Shown here: piece by piece, positions 18,547 through 28,475 of the stretch
Layout of the letters: each line of letters starts with the position of its first letter
Numbering within the stretch: position 1 is the first letter of the stretch
From: DASSFG01 sp035547915
GTDB lineage: Bacteria > Planctomycetota > Planctomycetia > Pirellulales > JAICIG01
Length of the DNA stretch: 64,000 bases
Direction of reading: 5' to 3'
Assembly: GCA_035547915.1 (NCBI GenBank)
Contig: DASZTS010000119.1
Span: 1 to 64,000 of the forward strand
Notes under the pieces: model-generated
Seen by the model: the letters and a program-made list of their open reading frames with translations, nothing else
Databases searched by the model: none
Told to the model about the DNA's origin: nothing
Translations under genes and position numbers: made by a program

Positions 18547-20586
18547 ATGCAACGTGCAATACGCGGCTCACTCTGTTTGGCGCTGGCGGCGCTGATCCAA
18601 ATCGGTTTGCCGGCCATGGGCCAAGAAAAATCGCCCAGCGCGGGCCGCGGACCGCTCGCACAGCGACTGAGCCGTTTGCGCCGCTCACTCGGCGGCGACG
18701 ACGAAACGTCTCGCCAACACGTACATTCGCATCCCACGACGAAATCGGCGCCGCCTCGCCTGACCCATCAATCGGCGCAGCAGGCCCAACCGAGCACCTC
18801 CGATAGCGATGCCAATCCACCCGCGAGCAAGCCATCGAGCAACCGCGGCAGCTCGAGTCGCCGCACGGCGATGCGCTCGCAGATGGAGGAACAGGACCCG
18901 GTGCTGGCCGAGGAGCCGACGTTGGCCGATGAGCCTCTCGATGGCGACGCGCCCATCGAGATCGACGCGGAAGGGACCCCCGACGAGCAAACGGAACCAA
19001 CGGAATCGGATGCCGATGCGCCGCTCCCCCTGCCGACGGAGGTGAAGACGCCCACCAAGGTCATGAAGACCGAACGGAAATCGCACGGCGAAGACGGCGA
19101 CCACGCCGCCACGCTGTTTACACGCACTACGCCCCGGATCACCATCCATGCCACCGGCCCGCGAAGGCTCGACGTCGGCCAGGCCGCGGACTTCAAGTTG
19201 GTGGTCACGAACGACGGCGATCAGGCCGCCGGCGATCTCGTGGTCATGGTCACCATGCCCGAGTCGGCCGAGTTGACTTCCACGCGGCCGACGTCCGGAT
19301 CGGTCGATCGTTCCGCCAGCGGTTCGGCCCTGCAATGGGCGATCCGCAAGCTGGCCGCCGGTAAACGCGAAGAGCTGTCGTTGCGGATTGTGCCCCACGA
19401 CAGCGCCGCGATGGACCTGGATGTGCGGTGCGGTTATGCCGCGATCGCCGCGAAGACGACGCTCGACGTGCAGCAGGCCCGGTTGTCGTTGAGGATCGAA
19501 GGAGCCAGCGAAGTGCTCTGCGGAGAAAAAGAGATCTACCGCCTGTCGCTGCGAAATTCGGGCAACGGGCCGGCGGAGAACACCACGATCCATCTGATGC
19601 CTCTGCCGCCGGATGAGGGCGTGCCGGCCACGCACCGCATCGGCACGCTCGGTGCCGGCGAGAGCAAGACGGTCGAGATCGAATTGGTTGCCCGGCAGGG
19701 CGGCAAGCTCTCGATCCAGGCCCGAGCCACGGCCGACGGTGGGCTGAACGTAGCCGCCGCCGAGGACGTCACGGTGCGGCAGCCGGCCGTTCAGGTCGAG
19801 GTGGTTGGTCCCGCCCGCCAATACGCCGGCGCGCCGGCGAGCTATCGCGTGCGGGTGCGCAATCCCGGCGACGCCCCGGCCCGCCGCGTGAAAGTGACGG
19901 CCAATCTCCCCGAGGGGGCCGAGTGTGTGGCGGCCTCGCACGACGGCAAGATCGACGCCAAGCATGCGCGGGCCACCTGGTCGCTGTCGTCGTTGGCCGC
20001 GGGTGCGGAGCAGCTCTTCATCGTTAAATGCCTGGTGAAATCGCCCGGCGAGAACCGCCTGGAAGCGGTCGCCGAAGCCGATGGCGGCCTCAAGCACACG
20101 AACCTCGCCACGACCGAAGTGCTGGCCGTTGCCGATCTCGCGCTCGACATTTCCGACCCGACCGGGGCCGTGCCCGTCGGGAACGATTCGATCTACGAAG
20201 TGCGGGTGCGCAACCGGGGCGATCGGGCCGCCGAGGGGGTCGATGTGTCGGCCTTCTTCTCCAAGGGGGTCGAGCCGGTGTCGGCCGACGGTTCGCCCAA
20301 TACGTTGTCGTCGGGCTCGGTTGTGTTCCAGACGCTCTCGTCCCTGGCGCCGGGCGAGGAGAAGGTGCTCAAGATCCACGCCAAGGCGGCCGCGGCGGGC
20401 GTACACCGCTTCCGCGTCGAGTTGCAATGCCGTTCGCTCGGCGCCAAGCTCACCGAGGAAGAGACGACGCTCTACTACGCCGATCTGCCGGGCGACAAGT
20501 CCGACGACGAGGAGTCTGTCGCCGAAGAGACTCCGACCGAGGCCCCGCATGTGGCCACCCCGAAACGGCCCCGCGAACTGCGGTAG
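18547..20586 (+). CDS. Secreted DUF11-repeat surface protein
   Basis: A 679-aa exported protein with a signal peptide (LCLALAALIQIGLPAMGQ). Residues about 30-190 are a low-complexity, charged linker. Four Ig-like DUF11/CARDB-type repeats start at about 195, 308, 411 and 527, each opening with a pattern such as RLDVGQAADFKLVVTNDGD, CGEKEIYRLSLRNSGNGPAE, GAPASYRVRVRNPGDAPARR and GNDSIYEVRVRNRGDRAAEG. These repeats occur in planctomycete cell-surface proteins and probably act as structural or adhesive modules. The tail is acidic, without an anchor motif. The stop codon lies four bases before the direct repeat of element copy C. Confidence 0.82.
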   Translation: MQRAIRGSLCLALAALIQIGLPAMGQEKSPSAGRGPLAQRLSRLRRSLGGDDETSRQHVHSHPTTKSAPPRLTHQSAQQAQPSTSDSDANPPASKPSSNRGSSSRRTAMRSQMEEQDPVLAEEPTLADEPLDGDAPIEIDAEGTPDEQTEPTESDADAPLPLPTEVKTPTKVMKTERKSHGEDGDHAATLFTRTTPRITIHATGPRRLDVGQAADFKLVVTNDGDQAAGDLVVMVTMPESAELTSTRPTSGSVDRSASGSALQWAIRKLAAGKREELSLRIVPHDSAAMDLDVRCGYAAIAAKTTLDVQQARLSLRIEGASEVLCGEKEIYRLSLRNSGNGPAENTTIHLMPLPPDEGVPATHRIGTLGAGESKTVEIELVARQGGKLSIQARATADGGLNVAAAEDVTVRQPAVQVEVVGPARQYAGAPASYRVRVRNPGDAPARRVKVTANLPEGAECVAASHDGKIDAKHARATWSLSSLAAGAEQLFIVKCLVKSPGENRLEAVAEADGGLKHTNLATTEVLAVADLALDISDPTGAVPVGNDSIYEVRVRNRGDRAAEGVDVSAFFSKGVEPVSADGSPNTLSSGSVVFQTLSSLAPGEEKVLKIHAKAAAAGVHRFRVELQCRSLGAKLTEEETTLYYADLPGDKSDDEESVAEETPTEAPHVATPKRPRELR

Positions 20587-20593
20587 TCACTTA

Positions 20594-20693
20594 GAGCAAC
20601 CGACAAAACAGGATCGCGCTCCACAAAAACCGGCCTTTCACAGCCGATTTTTCGCCCACAGGCGCTCTGGCTTCACGGTTTTGTCAGCCGCTC
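20594..20693 (+). repeat. Palindromic element copy C (100 bp, MITE-like)
   Basis: Begins GAGCAACCGACAAAAC and ends GGTTTTGTCAGCCGCTC, with direct repeats TTA at 20591-20593 and 20694-20696. The central hairpin is AAAAACCGGC / GCCGATTTTT with one mismatch. It separates convergent genes (DUF11 protein and the enolase-superfamily gene). Confidence 0.85.
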
Positions 20694-20736
20694 TTAGCGG
20701 GCATGATAGCGGACGACGAAGGGAAGCCTGCGCGCA

Positions 20737-21954
20737 TCAATAGTCGCGCACCGAGCCGTCGGGAAAGGTGGGGTGCGGCCACTTGAACTTACGCTGCGGG
20801 TCGGCCGCCACCTCGGCCATCTTGGCCTCGTCCATCTCGACGCCCAGGCCGGGGCCCTCCGGCAGCGAGGCATAACCCTCCGCGTCGACCTGCCAATGCT
20901 TGCGGGCCACGCCCGGCGGCATGATGTGGCCGTCCAAGTATCCCTCATGGATCAGGAAGAGCGGCACCGAAGCCGCCGCGTGCAAGCTGGCGCTGAGTCC
21001 CAGTTCCGAGCAGGTGCAATGCGGCGCGAGAGGCACGAAGAACGTCTCGGCCAATGCGGCGATCTTGCGCATCTGGCTGATTCCGCCCGTGTGCCCGCAA
21101 TCGGGCTGCAAGATGTCGACCACGCGCTCCTGTAGGTAGGGCATCATGCCCCAGATCGTGCGGTCGCGCTCGCCCGTGGCCAGCGGCACACGGATCTGCG
21201 CACGCAGTTCCTTGAAGACTTCGATGTTGCCGGGCACGGCCGGCTCTTCGATGAAGAGCACATCCAAGGGCTCGATGGCCGCGGCGAATTGAATGAGCGT
21301 GGCCACGGGTACCGCACAATGCGCGTCGAACATCACCGCGCCGTCGGGGCCGACTCGCTCGCGAGCGTCGCGCACCAACTTGACGAGTTGCTCGATATCC
21401 TTCGGCCCGCCGCTGAAGGGGTGCGGCCCGCCCGTGCCCGTCTTGTGCGCCTTGGGGGTCGGGTACATACGAATCTTGTCGCGACACGGCCCGCCGAGCA
21501 GGCGGTACACCGGCTCGCCCCAGAGTCGGCCCGTAATGTCCCATAGGGCCATGTCGATGGCCGACAGCGTGTGAACCATGAACGGACCGCCGCGCATATC
21601 GCGGTGGGCCCTAAAGATCTTTTGCCAGAGGAACTCGATGCGGGTCGGGTTTTCGCCGTCGAGTAGTTCGAAGAGCGAACGGGCCAGCGTGGCGGCCACA
21701 TTCGGTTCCAGGCCGGTGATCTCGCCCCAACCCGTGATTCCGTGGTTCGTCTCCAGCTTGACGTAGACCTTGGGCCCCACCGGCGTCGCGGTCAGCCGCG
21801 TCAACTTGATCGACGAGCCGCGGTCGGCCACCTGCGCCGCAGGGTTGTCTTGCTGCGCCAAGGCATCGTTCAGCGCGAGCGCTCCCGCCCCGACGGCCGC
21901 GGCCGATGTGAAGAGCTGACGACGGGTAACCGAAGGCAAGGCCGGTCGTTTCAT
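20737..21954 (-). CDS. Tat-exported enolase-superfamily (galactonate dehydratase-like) protein
   Basis: A 405-aa protein of the mandelate racemase / muconate lactonizing family. The N-terminus carries a twin-arginine signal (TRRQLFTSAAAVGAGALAL). The barrel holds the metal-ligand series DAHCAVP, FIEEPAVPGN and GERDR, then QPDCGHTGGI and a histidine in PLAPHCTCSELGL, the arrangement of D-galactonate or related sugar-acid dehydratases. Tat export of such an enzyme is unusual; these dehydratases are mostly cytosolic. It begins 13 bases after the stop of the large secreted protein upstream, so the two are one operon, probably acting on glycan-derived acid sugars outside the cytoplasm. Confidence 0.82.
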   Translation of the reverse strand: MKRPALPSVTRRQLFTSAAAVGAGALALNDALAQQDNPAAQVADRGSSIKLTRLTATPVGPKVYVKLETNHGITGWGEITGLEPNVAATLARSLFELLDGENPTRIEFLWQKIFRAHRDMRGGPFMVHTLSAIDMALWDITGRLWGEPVYRLLGGPCRDKIRMYPTPKAHKTGTGGPHPFSGGPKDIEQLVKLVRDARERVGPDGAVMFDAHCAVPVATLIQFAAAIEPLDVLFIEEPAVPGNIEVFKELRAQIRVPLATGERDRTIWGMMPYLQERVVDILQPDCGHTGGISQMRKIAALAETFFVPLAPHCTCSELGLSASLHAAASVPLFLIHEGYLDGHIMPPGVARKHWQVDAEGYASLPEGPGLGVEMDEAKMAEVAADPQRKFKWPHPTFPDGSVRDY

Positions 21955-21967
21955 GTTCCACGGTCCG

Positions 21968-24900
21968 TTATTTGGCCAGTTCCATCAGTTTGCCGATGCC
22001 CGCTTCCAGGCCCGCCGCGTCGGACGCGCCGACCAGGATCACATTCTTTTCCACCGCGAACGGGCTGAACGCCACGCTCAGCAGCGCCTTACCCGGCCCG
22101 GGGTATTTTTCATCGGCCACCTCCAACAACAGCTCGCTGGCTTGCAGGGCGGCCACCAACTCGCTCGCCCTACTGTCGCCGAGCAGGATCAGGTGCGAGT
22201 CGATCGAAAAGGCCTCCGGCAACTGCGGGCAGAGCTTGTCGGTACCGACGAACGAATTGAGCCGCGTCCAGGGCCGCGACCATTTCTGCCGCACCTCCTC
22301 GCTGGCTTGAACTTCGACCGCTTCACCCTTGACGACGGCCGGTTGCTGATCGTCGCCGATGAAAACCACACAGCCCGGCTCAAAGAACTTCTCGCTATCG
22401 AAGTCGATGAAGCCCTGGCCCGCCACGGTCAGCAGCGTGCCCGGCTTGCGCCATTCGACGATCTCTTGGCCCTCGGCCGTGCGCACGATTTGGCGTCCGT
22501 CGTCGGCCGTTTCGACGGTGGCTGCGAGTTTTACCTCGCTCGATGGCTTCCGCTCGGCACCGGTCGGCTTATGAATCTTGATGTAGGGGTCCCACACGCG
22601 CGGATAGCGCGCTTTGCGGACGATGTCTCCTTCGGCGACGACCTGGACGTGCACTCCGCCGGCGACCAAGGCCGCTCGCAGGGTTTCGGCCGCGGCGCGT
22701 TGCACGTCGGAGCCGATGGCGATACGGATTTCCGGTTTGCCGGCCAAGAGTCCGCGGATTGCCACCTCGTCAAACACGCGCACGCGCTCGGCGTTCTGTG
22801 CAGGAGTGGCCGGGCGCGGCTGATAATCGAACGAGGTTTGCGTGCCGAAACCGCCCGCCAGAGCGTCGATTCTTACGGAGTACGCGCCGGACCTGCCGTT
22901 GGTACCCAGGGCGAACGTCTCTTGCCATCGCCCCTGAGTATTCATGGCCCGATAGGCATGGTAGACGGGCTTGCCGTCGGGTCCGAGAATGGTGATCTCG
23001 AACGGCCAGGGCATCTTCAAATTGGTTAGCTCGGCGGAGAGTTTTACGCTCCCTGCGTCCGGTTCGGCAGAGAGCCGAGCAAAGCCGGTCGGCGCACGGG
23101 GTGCGACGAGATAGAGCTTCATCTCGCCCGGCGCAAACGTGCCGGATTGCGGGCGATCGAAATCGGTCACCCGTCGAGTCGCACGCCAGTCGGCGCCTTC
23201 GATCAGGTAGACGGCGGCAGCCGGATCGAGCCCCGACAGGGTATATTGCGCGTCGTGTGCGGCATGGTTGTAGATCGGGTATTCGTCGCTCTCGGCCACG
23301 TCGGGCAGTCGCTCGAAGCCGTTGAGCACCAGGATGAGTTGGCCTTCTCCACCGACGTGCCGCTCGGCCGCCAGATGGACCGAATCGGTCACAATAGCCG
23401 GCTTGCTCGGCGTGTCGCGGAGCGTCTTCTTCAACGGCTCGACCGCCTTGCGCGCCAACTCGTCCATGAAGAAGTTGGTCTGGAAGAAACTCGCCTCGCG
23501 CGGACTCTTGAACGACTTCTTGTCGGCGACGAAGAGCGGCGTCCAACGGAAGGCGGGGTCCTTGAAGTCGGCTTCCGTCGCGATCCCTTGATCGAAACGC
23601 ACGCTCGTCGTGCGGTCGTAGACGATCCTTCCGCCGGCGCTCGTGAAATCGCGTAACGCTTGTTCGACGTCGTCGGGCAGTTCGAAGGTCTGTCCGACCA
23701 CCACGAGCGTCTTGTAGCGGGCCAGCGCGCCGCGGGGCAACAGGCGCTCGTCGAGGATGTGCGCCGGGTATCCCGCGCGGCTGAGCGCTTGGTGTACCGT
23801 CAGGACCTGCTCTTTGTAATTGCCGCCGACGCTATAGGCGCTCAGATCGATCTGCCCTTCCTTGAGCGCGGTATTCTCGGGAAGCGAAGCCACCATCAGC
23901 TTGATCTGCTCGCCCGTCTTCTTCTTGGCCTCCTTGGCCGAGATGGCTTTCTCGCGCAGAGAAATTTCAGAGAAACTCCAGAGCACGGCCACGTCATGTT
24001 CTTCGGGCGACATCTCCAGGAAGAGCGGCCCGAGTCGCTGCCCAGGCTCGTTGACGGCGGCCAATTCCTCGGGGGTCATGCCGCCCGTGTTCAGCCACCA
24101 GTTGCTCTTCAGCCCGGCAGCCAGCATGCCGTTGAGCATCGTCCGATAGGCATTTTGCTGCCCCGGCTGTGCCACCAGCTTGCCAAAGAGTTGGCCATTC
24201 ATCGCGTGGGCGATCTTGGCGGTCGGCTGGTGGGCCTTTTCCAGGTAAAGCGCGCCGATCACGCCCAGCTTGCCGTACCCCCAGTCCATGAACACGTGCG
24301 TCGACGGCACGTCGTTCACTTCCTGGTTCATCGGATCGGTGCCGTCCATGATGGCGTGCGGCGCGTACAGGTCGGTGCTGAACACCACGTCCGGCCAAAC
24401 ACCCTGCAAGTCGCGTTTGGCCTGCGCGGCATTTTCTTTGAGGATGGCGCAGCGAATGGCCATGTATCGCATCCAGTCGGCGTCGTCGCGCGAGGCGATG
24501 TCGTCGGTGTATCGCCAGCCGCGCGATTCGTACCAGGCCTGTTCGTCCCAATTGGGAAACCCCGAGGCCATGCCACCGGCCGGCGTTTTGCCCCAGGCGA
24601 GTCCAGGTTCGTCGAGACAGCCGACGCTGACGATGGCATGACGATAACGGCGCAGCCGCTGCGCAGTGTGAAAGTTGAACAGCCGCATCGTCTCGACCAT
24701 CCGCGCATCGGCCCAACTCTTCTCACTGCCCCAGGGCTTGTGCGTGACGTAGCCGGTCCAATACATGTAGCAGATCGTGGGGAGGTCCATGCCGATGGCC
24801 TGTTCGAAGGCGTTCAGGCCCGTGGAACGGCGCTGTCGCAGGCCGTCGACGAGCGGTTTGCCATCGGGCGTCAGCAGGCCGAAGGCAAACGCATTCCCCA

Positions 24901-25303
24901 GCACGAAATTCGCGCCGCTTCTTTTCAGGTCGTTCCAACCGATCGTCTGCGAGAGCAACATCGGCGAAACATTGGTGCCACCGGCCAAGACGAGTTTCTG
25001 CCCCGAGTCGTTGCCGTCGAGGCGGAGGGCGTATTCGCCGGCGCTCAGTGCATAAGGCGGTAAGGTGACCAGCACGGTTGAGCCATCGCCTTTCAACTCG
25101 AAGGCGACAACGGTGGCGCCGGCATCTTTCGGAACGAGCTCGATCTTGGCGGTTCCCCCGGCGGGCAAGCCAGCGACGGCCAACTCGATCGGCTCGCGGC
25201 ATAGATAGGCGTTGCGGTTCTGGGGCAATACCAATTCCGATGCCGGAACGATGCCGCTCACCAGACACAGAACGACGACGACCGGCAGCGTGACACTCTT
25301 CAT
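21968..25303 (-). CDS. Very large secreted protein with glycosidase-like regions
   Basis: A 1111-aa product from ATG 25303, with a signal peptide (MKSVTLPVVVVLCLVSGIVPASE). The first half looks like a TIM-barrel glycoside hydrolase: SVGCLDEPGLAWG has a candidate acid residue, with further barrel-like stretches such as FSTDLYAPHAIMDGTDPMN and FMDWGYGKLG. Then follows a class-I amidotransferase-like fold (YKTLVVVGQTFELPDDVE, TSAGGRIVYDRTTS) as in the trimerisation domain of GH42 enzymes. The C-terminal third contains beta-sandwich stretches. I cannot name a family with confidence. It precedes the Tat-exported enolase-superfamily gene by 13 bases. Confidence 0.7.
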   Translation of the reverse strand: MKSVTLPVVVVLCLVSGIVPASELVLPQNRNAYLCREPIELAVAGLPAGGTAKIELVPKDAGATVVAFELKGDGSTVLVTLPPYALSAGEYALRLDGNDSGQKLVLAGGTNVSPMLLSQTIGWNDLKRSGANFVLGNAFAFGLLTPDGKPLVDGLRQRRSTGLNAFEQAIGMDLPTICYMYWTGYVTHKPWGSEKSWADARMVETMRLFNFHTAQRLRRYRHAIVSVGCLDEPGLAWGKTPAGGMASGFPNWDEQAWYESRGWRYTDDIASRDDADWMRYMAIRCAILKENAAQAKRDLQGVWPDVVFSTDLYAPHAIMDGTDPMNQEVNDVPSTHVFMDWGYGKLGVIGALYLEKAHQPTAKIAHAMNGQLFGKLVAQPGQQNAYRTMLNGMLAAGLKSNWWLNTGGMTPEELAAVNEPGQRLGPLFLEMSPEEHDVAVLWSFSEISLREKAISAKEAKKKTGEQIKLMVASLPENTALKEGQIDLSAYSVGGNYKEQVLTVHQALSRAGYPAHILDERLLPRGALARYKTLVVVGQTFELPDDVEQALRDFTSAGGRIVYDRTTSVRFDQGIATEADFKDPAFRWTPLFVADKKSFKSPREASFFQTNFFMDELARKAVEPLKKTLRDTPSKPAIVTDSVHLAAERHVGGEGQLILVLNGFERLPDVAESDEYPIYNHAAHDAQYTLSGLDPAAAVYLIEGADWRATRRVTDFDRPQSGTFAPGEMKLYLVAPRAPTGFARLSAEPDAGSVKLSAELTNLKMPWPFEITILGPDGKPVYHAYRAMNTQGRWQETFALGTNGRSGAYSVRIDALAGGFGTQTSFDYQPRPATPAQNAERVRVFDEVAIRGLLAGKPEIRIAIGSDVQRAAAETLRAALVAGGVHVQVVAEGDIVRKARYPRVWDPYIKIHKPTGAERKPSSEVKLAATVETADDGRQIVRTAEGQEIVEWRKPGTLLTVAGQGFIDFDSEKFFEPGCVVFIGDDQQPAVVKGEAVEVQASEEVRQKWSRPWTRLNSFVGTDKLCPQLPEAFSIDSHLILLGDSRASELVAALQASELLLEVADEKYPGPGKALLSVAFSPFAVEKNVILVGASDAAGLEAGIGKLMELAK

Positions 25304-25482
25304 GGGCGTGCGAATCCCCAGTGGAGCCGATTGTGCGATGCGCCCGCGCCGCCGGCGCGGACGTGTGACATCGTAAACTGCCGCGCGGGCCGTTAAAAGA
25401 GTGCGCCGTCCCTGGTTGCAGCCGACTCCCGAAGAGGCGACAATCACGATCTCCATTCACGCCGCAGAAAGAGAAAGCTGTC

Positions 25483-26247
25483 ATGGGGGCCTATTCGCCA
25501 CAGATCCAAGTCGTCGCCGATCGCGACGCCCTCTGTCGGGCCGCGGCGGACCTGTTTCTTTCCCTCTCGCAGGCGGCCGTGCAGCAAAGGGGCCGGTTCA
25601 CGGTGGCCCTTTCCGGGGGCTCGACTCCCCGCGACTTTTATGCGCTGCTGGCCAACCCGGATGCGCCGTATCGCGGCCAGCTTGCCTGGGACAAGCTCTT
25701 CTTCTTCTGGGGCGACGAGCGCCACGTGCCGCCCGATCACGCCGATAGCAACTATCGCATGGCCAACGAGGCACTCCTTTCCAAGGCGCCCGTGCCCGAG
25801 GGCAACATTCATCGCATTCAGGCCGAAATGCCCGATGCCGAGATGGCGGCCCATGCCTACCAAGAGAATCTGCAATCGTTCTTCCAACTCTCGGGAGACT
25901 GCCCGCCCTGCTTCGATCTGGCCCTGATGGGTCTGGGACCCGACGGCCACACGGCATCGCTCTTCCCGCAGACGGCGGCGCTGCATGAAAGAGATCGATG
26001 GGTGGCGGCCAATTGGGTGCAAAAACTCCACACGCATCGCATCACGCTCACGGTTCCCGTCCTGACTCGCGCGGCCGAGATCCTCTTCTTGGTGGCCGGT
26101 GCCGACAAGGCCACGGCCCTGCGAGACGTCTTCCACGGTCCGTACCATCCCGACCAATGGCCGGCCCAGGTGTTCCGCAACAGCGCCGGCCATGTGGCTT
26201 GGCTGATCGACCAACTGGCCGCCCGGCAACTGCCGAAAAGAGGCTAG
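25483..26247 (+). CDS. pgl: 6-phosphogluconolactonase
   Basis: A 254-aa cytosolic enzyme of normal length that hydrolyses 6-phosphoglucono-lactone in the oxidative pentose phosphate pathway. Family motifs are LSGGSTPRDFYALLA (about residue 44), FFWGDERHVPPDHADSNYRM and GLGPDGHTASLFP (about 150). It stands alone, without zwf or gnd nearby. It is divergent from the secreted glycosidase-like gene across about 180 bases. Confidence 0.94.
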   Translation: MGAYSPQIQVVADRDALCRAAADLFLSLSQAAVQQRGRFTVALSGGSTPRDFYALLANPDAPYRGQLAWDKLFFFWGDERHVPPDHADSNYRMANEALLSKAPVPEGNIHRIQAEMPDAEMAAHAYQENLQSFFQLSGDCPPCFDLALMGLGPDGHTASLFPQTAALHERDRWVAANWVQKLHTHRITLTVPVLTRAAEILFLVAGADKATALRDVFHGPYHPDQWPAQVFRNSAGHVAWLIDQLAARQLPKRG

Positions 26248-26292
26248 GCTCGCGAGTCGGTTGGGAGCTTGGCCGATCACGCGTCGGCGTGC

Positions 26293-26724
26293 TCAATCGA
26301 CCTGATCGAGCAGGCTAATGGTGATGGCCCGAAAGACGTGTTCCACGCTACTCAGCTCCCGGTCGTCGGCCTGCCAGAAGATCAGAAGTGTGGCCCGCGG
26401 CGTGTAGCCGCTGCGGACAACCGCGGTGTTCGTCAGATCGAGGCAATAGAAGTTGATGTCGCACCCCACCAGCTCGACATCGCCGATCGTTTCCTCGACC
26501 GCTTCGGCATCGAGCTCATCGTACACCTGCCGCATGGTTTGCAGGGCCGTATCGACCAGTTCTTGCGGAACCTGCGAGAGGGGATGGACCATCACCGACC
26601 AGAACGCCCCACCCGGGCTGTAGACGGAAACCGACAACTCGCCATCGAGCGCTTCCCCCTCGTCGAGTGTCCAGTTCTCGGGATACTGGAACTTGATGCC
26701 AAGTTTGTCGTACAGAGCGGGCAT
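26293..26724 (-). CDS. Conserved hypothetical protein, 143 aa
   Basis: The start MPALYDKLGIKFQYPENWTL resembles the opening of small proteins with a PsbP/DcrB-like fold, where a P-x-x-W motif follows a short strand. There is no signal peptide or membrane segment. The body is mixed alpha/beta (WSVMVHPL, ATLLIFWQADDREL). It is convergent with pgl and divergent from the flavoenzyme gene. Function unknown. Confidence 0.6.
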   Translation of the reverse strand: MPALYDKLGIKFQYPENWTLDEGEALDGELSVSVYSPGGAFWSVMVHPLSQVPQELVDTALQTMRQVYDELDAEAVEETIGDVELVGCDINFYCLDLTNTAVVRSGYTPRATLLIFWQADDRELSSVEHVFRAITISLLDQVD

Positions 26725-26782
26725 GAGGGGTGGGAATTGGAGACGAAGGCTGGGCGGTGATGTATAAGCGACGATCCATCCG

Positions 26783-26816
26783 TGGCGCTCGGGCTTTCGG
26801 GTTTTGTCGGCCGCTC
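26783..26816 (+). repeat. Palindromic element copy F (truncated right half)
   Basis: Only the right arm is present: GGCGCTCGGGCTTTCGGGTTTTGTCGGCCGCTC, followed by TAA at 26817-26819. The left arm and the central terminator-like hairpin are missing. It lies between divergent genes, where a bidirectional terminator would be harmful, consistent with loss of the hairpin part; that reading is inference. Confidence 0.6.
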
Positions 26817-26891
26817 TAAAATCATCATACCGAACCGGGCGGCGGGGGATACCGCAACTCTGGTTCTCGAATCGCCCCCTAGGTCTGGCCC

Positions 26892-28397
26892 GTGGTTCCT
26901 CTCCATCTCCATGTCGATGTGCTTGTCATCGGGGCCGGCTTTGCCGGTAGCCTGACCGCCCTGCTGGCGAACCGGATCGGACGCTCCGTCGCGATCGTCG
27001 AGCGCGGTTCGCACCCGCGCTTCGCGCTCGGCGAATCGGCCACACCGCTGGCCGACCTCATCTTGGCGGAATTGGCCAGCCGTTATCAGCTTCCGCGTCT
27101 CGCGCCGCTGGCCGAATACGGCACTTGGCAACAGGCGTACCCTGCTCTGGTCTGCGGCCTGAAGCGCGGTTTCAGTTATTTCCACCAGCCGCTTGGGGAA
27201 CGATGGCGGCCACGCGAGGACCGGGCCAACGAATTGCTCATCGCCGCCAGCAAGGGTCCGGCCGACGCCGACACACACTGGCTCCGTTCCCAATTCGACC
27301 ATTTTCTGGCCGGCGAGGTACGCAGCGCCGGGATCGAACTGCTCGAAAACGCGCCGATCGCTGAATTGACCGGCGGGCCGCCTTGGCGCGCGACGGGCAC
27401 GACCAACGGGCGGCCCTTCACCATCGACGCCCGTTTCGTCGTCGACGCCTCGGGCGGAGGTCGCGTACTGGCAAGCCATTTTCGGATCGCCGATCAACCG
27501 AGCCGCATGCACACCCGCTCACGCTCCATCTTCGGCCATTTCCGCGGCGTGCGGCCGTGGTACGACGTCATGAGCGAGGCGGGGGGAAGACCCGACCTGC
27601 ATCCATTCCCTTGCGACGACGCGGCCCTGCACCAGGTATTCGATGGCGGGTGGATGTATATGCTGCGATTCCACCATGGCGTGACGAGCGCCGGTTGGCT
27701 GCTCGATGCCGAACGGTTCCCGCTCGATACGTCGCTGACCGCCGCGGACGAATGGTCGCTCTGGCTTTCCCGCTATCCTTCGCTCGCCGACCAATTCCGC
27801 GACTCTACTCTGGTCGATCCGCCGGGTGGCCTGTGCCGGACGGACCGCTTGCAACATCGCTTCGACCCCGCTGCCGGCGAAGGCTGGGCGATGCTCCCGG
27901 CCTCGGCCTATACGTTGGACGCGCTGCACAGCACGGGTAACGCCCATACGCTGTCGAGCATCGAACGGCTGATCGACGTATTGGAGCACGATTGGCAAAC
28001 GGCCAACATGCCCGCAAAGCTGGCCGACTATGGCCGCACGCTCCAAACCGAAATCAACTACATCGATCGGTTGGTACACGGCGGCTATCGGGCGATGGGG
28101 CAATTCGAGTTGTTCGCCACGTTCGCCATGTTCTATTTCATTGCCGCCCACAACAGCGAGGCCCGTCGGCGCGAGGGCCGGCGGGGAGAGCCCTTCCTGT
28201 GGGCCGAGCAACCGGATTTTCAGGCGGTCTTCGACGACGCGTACCAACAACTCCTGTTGATTACCGAACATGGGCCGGCTTCGTCCGCCGACGTACGCTC
28301 GTTCGCCCGACATGTCGCCGCCCGCCTCGAGCCCTTCAATATCGCGGGCCTCCAATTTCCCGACGGGCAAGGTTTTGCAGGCGGATTGCAGATGTAG
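26892..28397 (+). CDS. FAD-dependent oxidoreductase, halogenase/reductase-like
   Basis: A 501-aa flavoprotein starting at GTG 26892. The Rossmann motif GAGFAGSLTALLANR opens at about residue 14, followed by VERGSHPRFALGESATP, an arrangement shared by flavin-dependent halogenases and geranylgeranyl-reductase-type monooxygenases. The halogenase WxWxIP motif is not exact here (GGWMYMLRF), and I did not identify the catalytic lysine, so halogenation is not supported. The rest (DWQTANMPAKLADYGRTLQ) is a helical C-terminal domain. It stands alone and the substrate is unknown. Confidence 0.75.
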   Translation: MVPLHLHVDVLVIGAGFAGSLTALLANRIGRSVAIVERGSHPRFALGESATPLADLILAELASRYQLPRLAPLAEYGTWQQAYPALVCGLKRGFSYFHQPLGERWRPREDRANELLIAASKGPADADTHWLRSQFDHFLAGEVRSAGIELLENAPIAELTGGPPWRATGTTNGRPFTIDARFVVDASGGGRVLASHFRIADQPSRMHTRSRSIFGHFRGVRPWYDVMSEAGGRPDLHPFPCDDAALHQVFDGGWMYMLRFHHGVTSAGWLLDAERFPLDTSLTAADEWSLWLSRYPSLADQFRDSTLVDPPGGLCRTDRLQHRFDPAAGEGWAMLPASAYTLDALHSTGNAHTLSSIERLIDVLEHDWQTANMPAKLADYGRTLQTEINYIDRLVHGGYRAMGQFELFATFAMFYFIAAHNSEARRREGRRGEPFLWAEQPDFQAVFDDAYQQLLLITEHGPASSADVRSFARHVAARLEPFNIAGLQFPDGQGFAGGLQM

Positions 28398-28475
28398 CCG
28401 CCGCGCGGTTGACGTTCCGCCGCCACGGGCAATCTTCTACAATCCGGCCGATCTCAACCCGCCTGGGAATGCTCG

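Noticed and set aside
26892..28397. Flavin-dependent halogenase annotation
   Set aside because: The halogenase WxWxIP motif is not exact and I could not identify the catalytic lysine; only a general FAD oxidoreductase call is supported.
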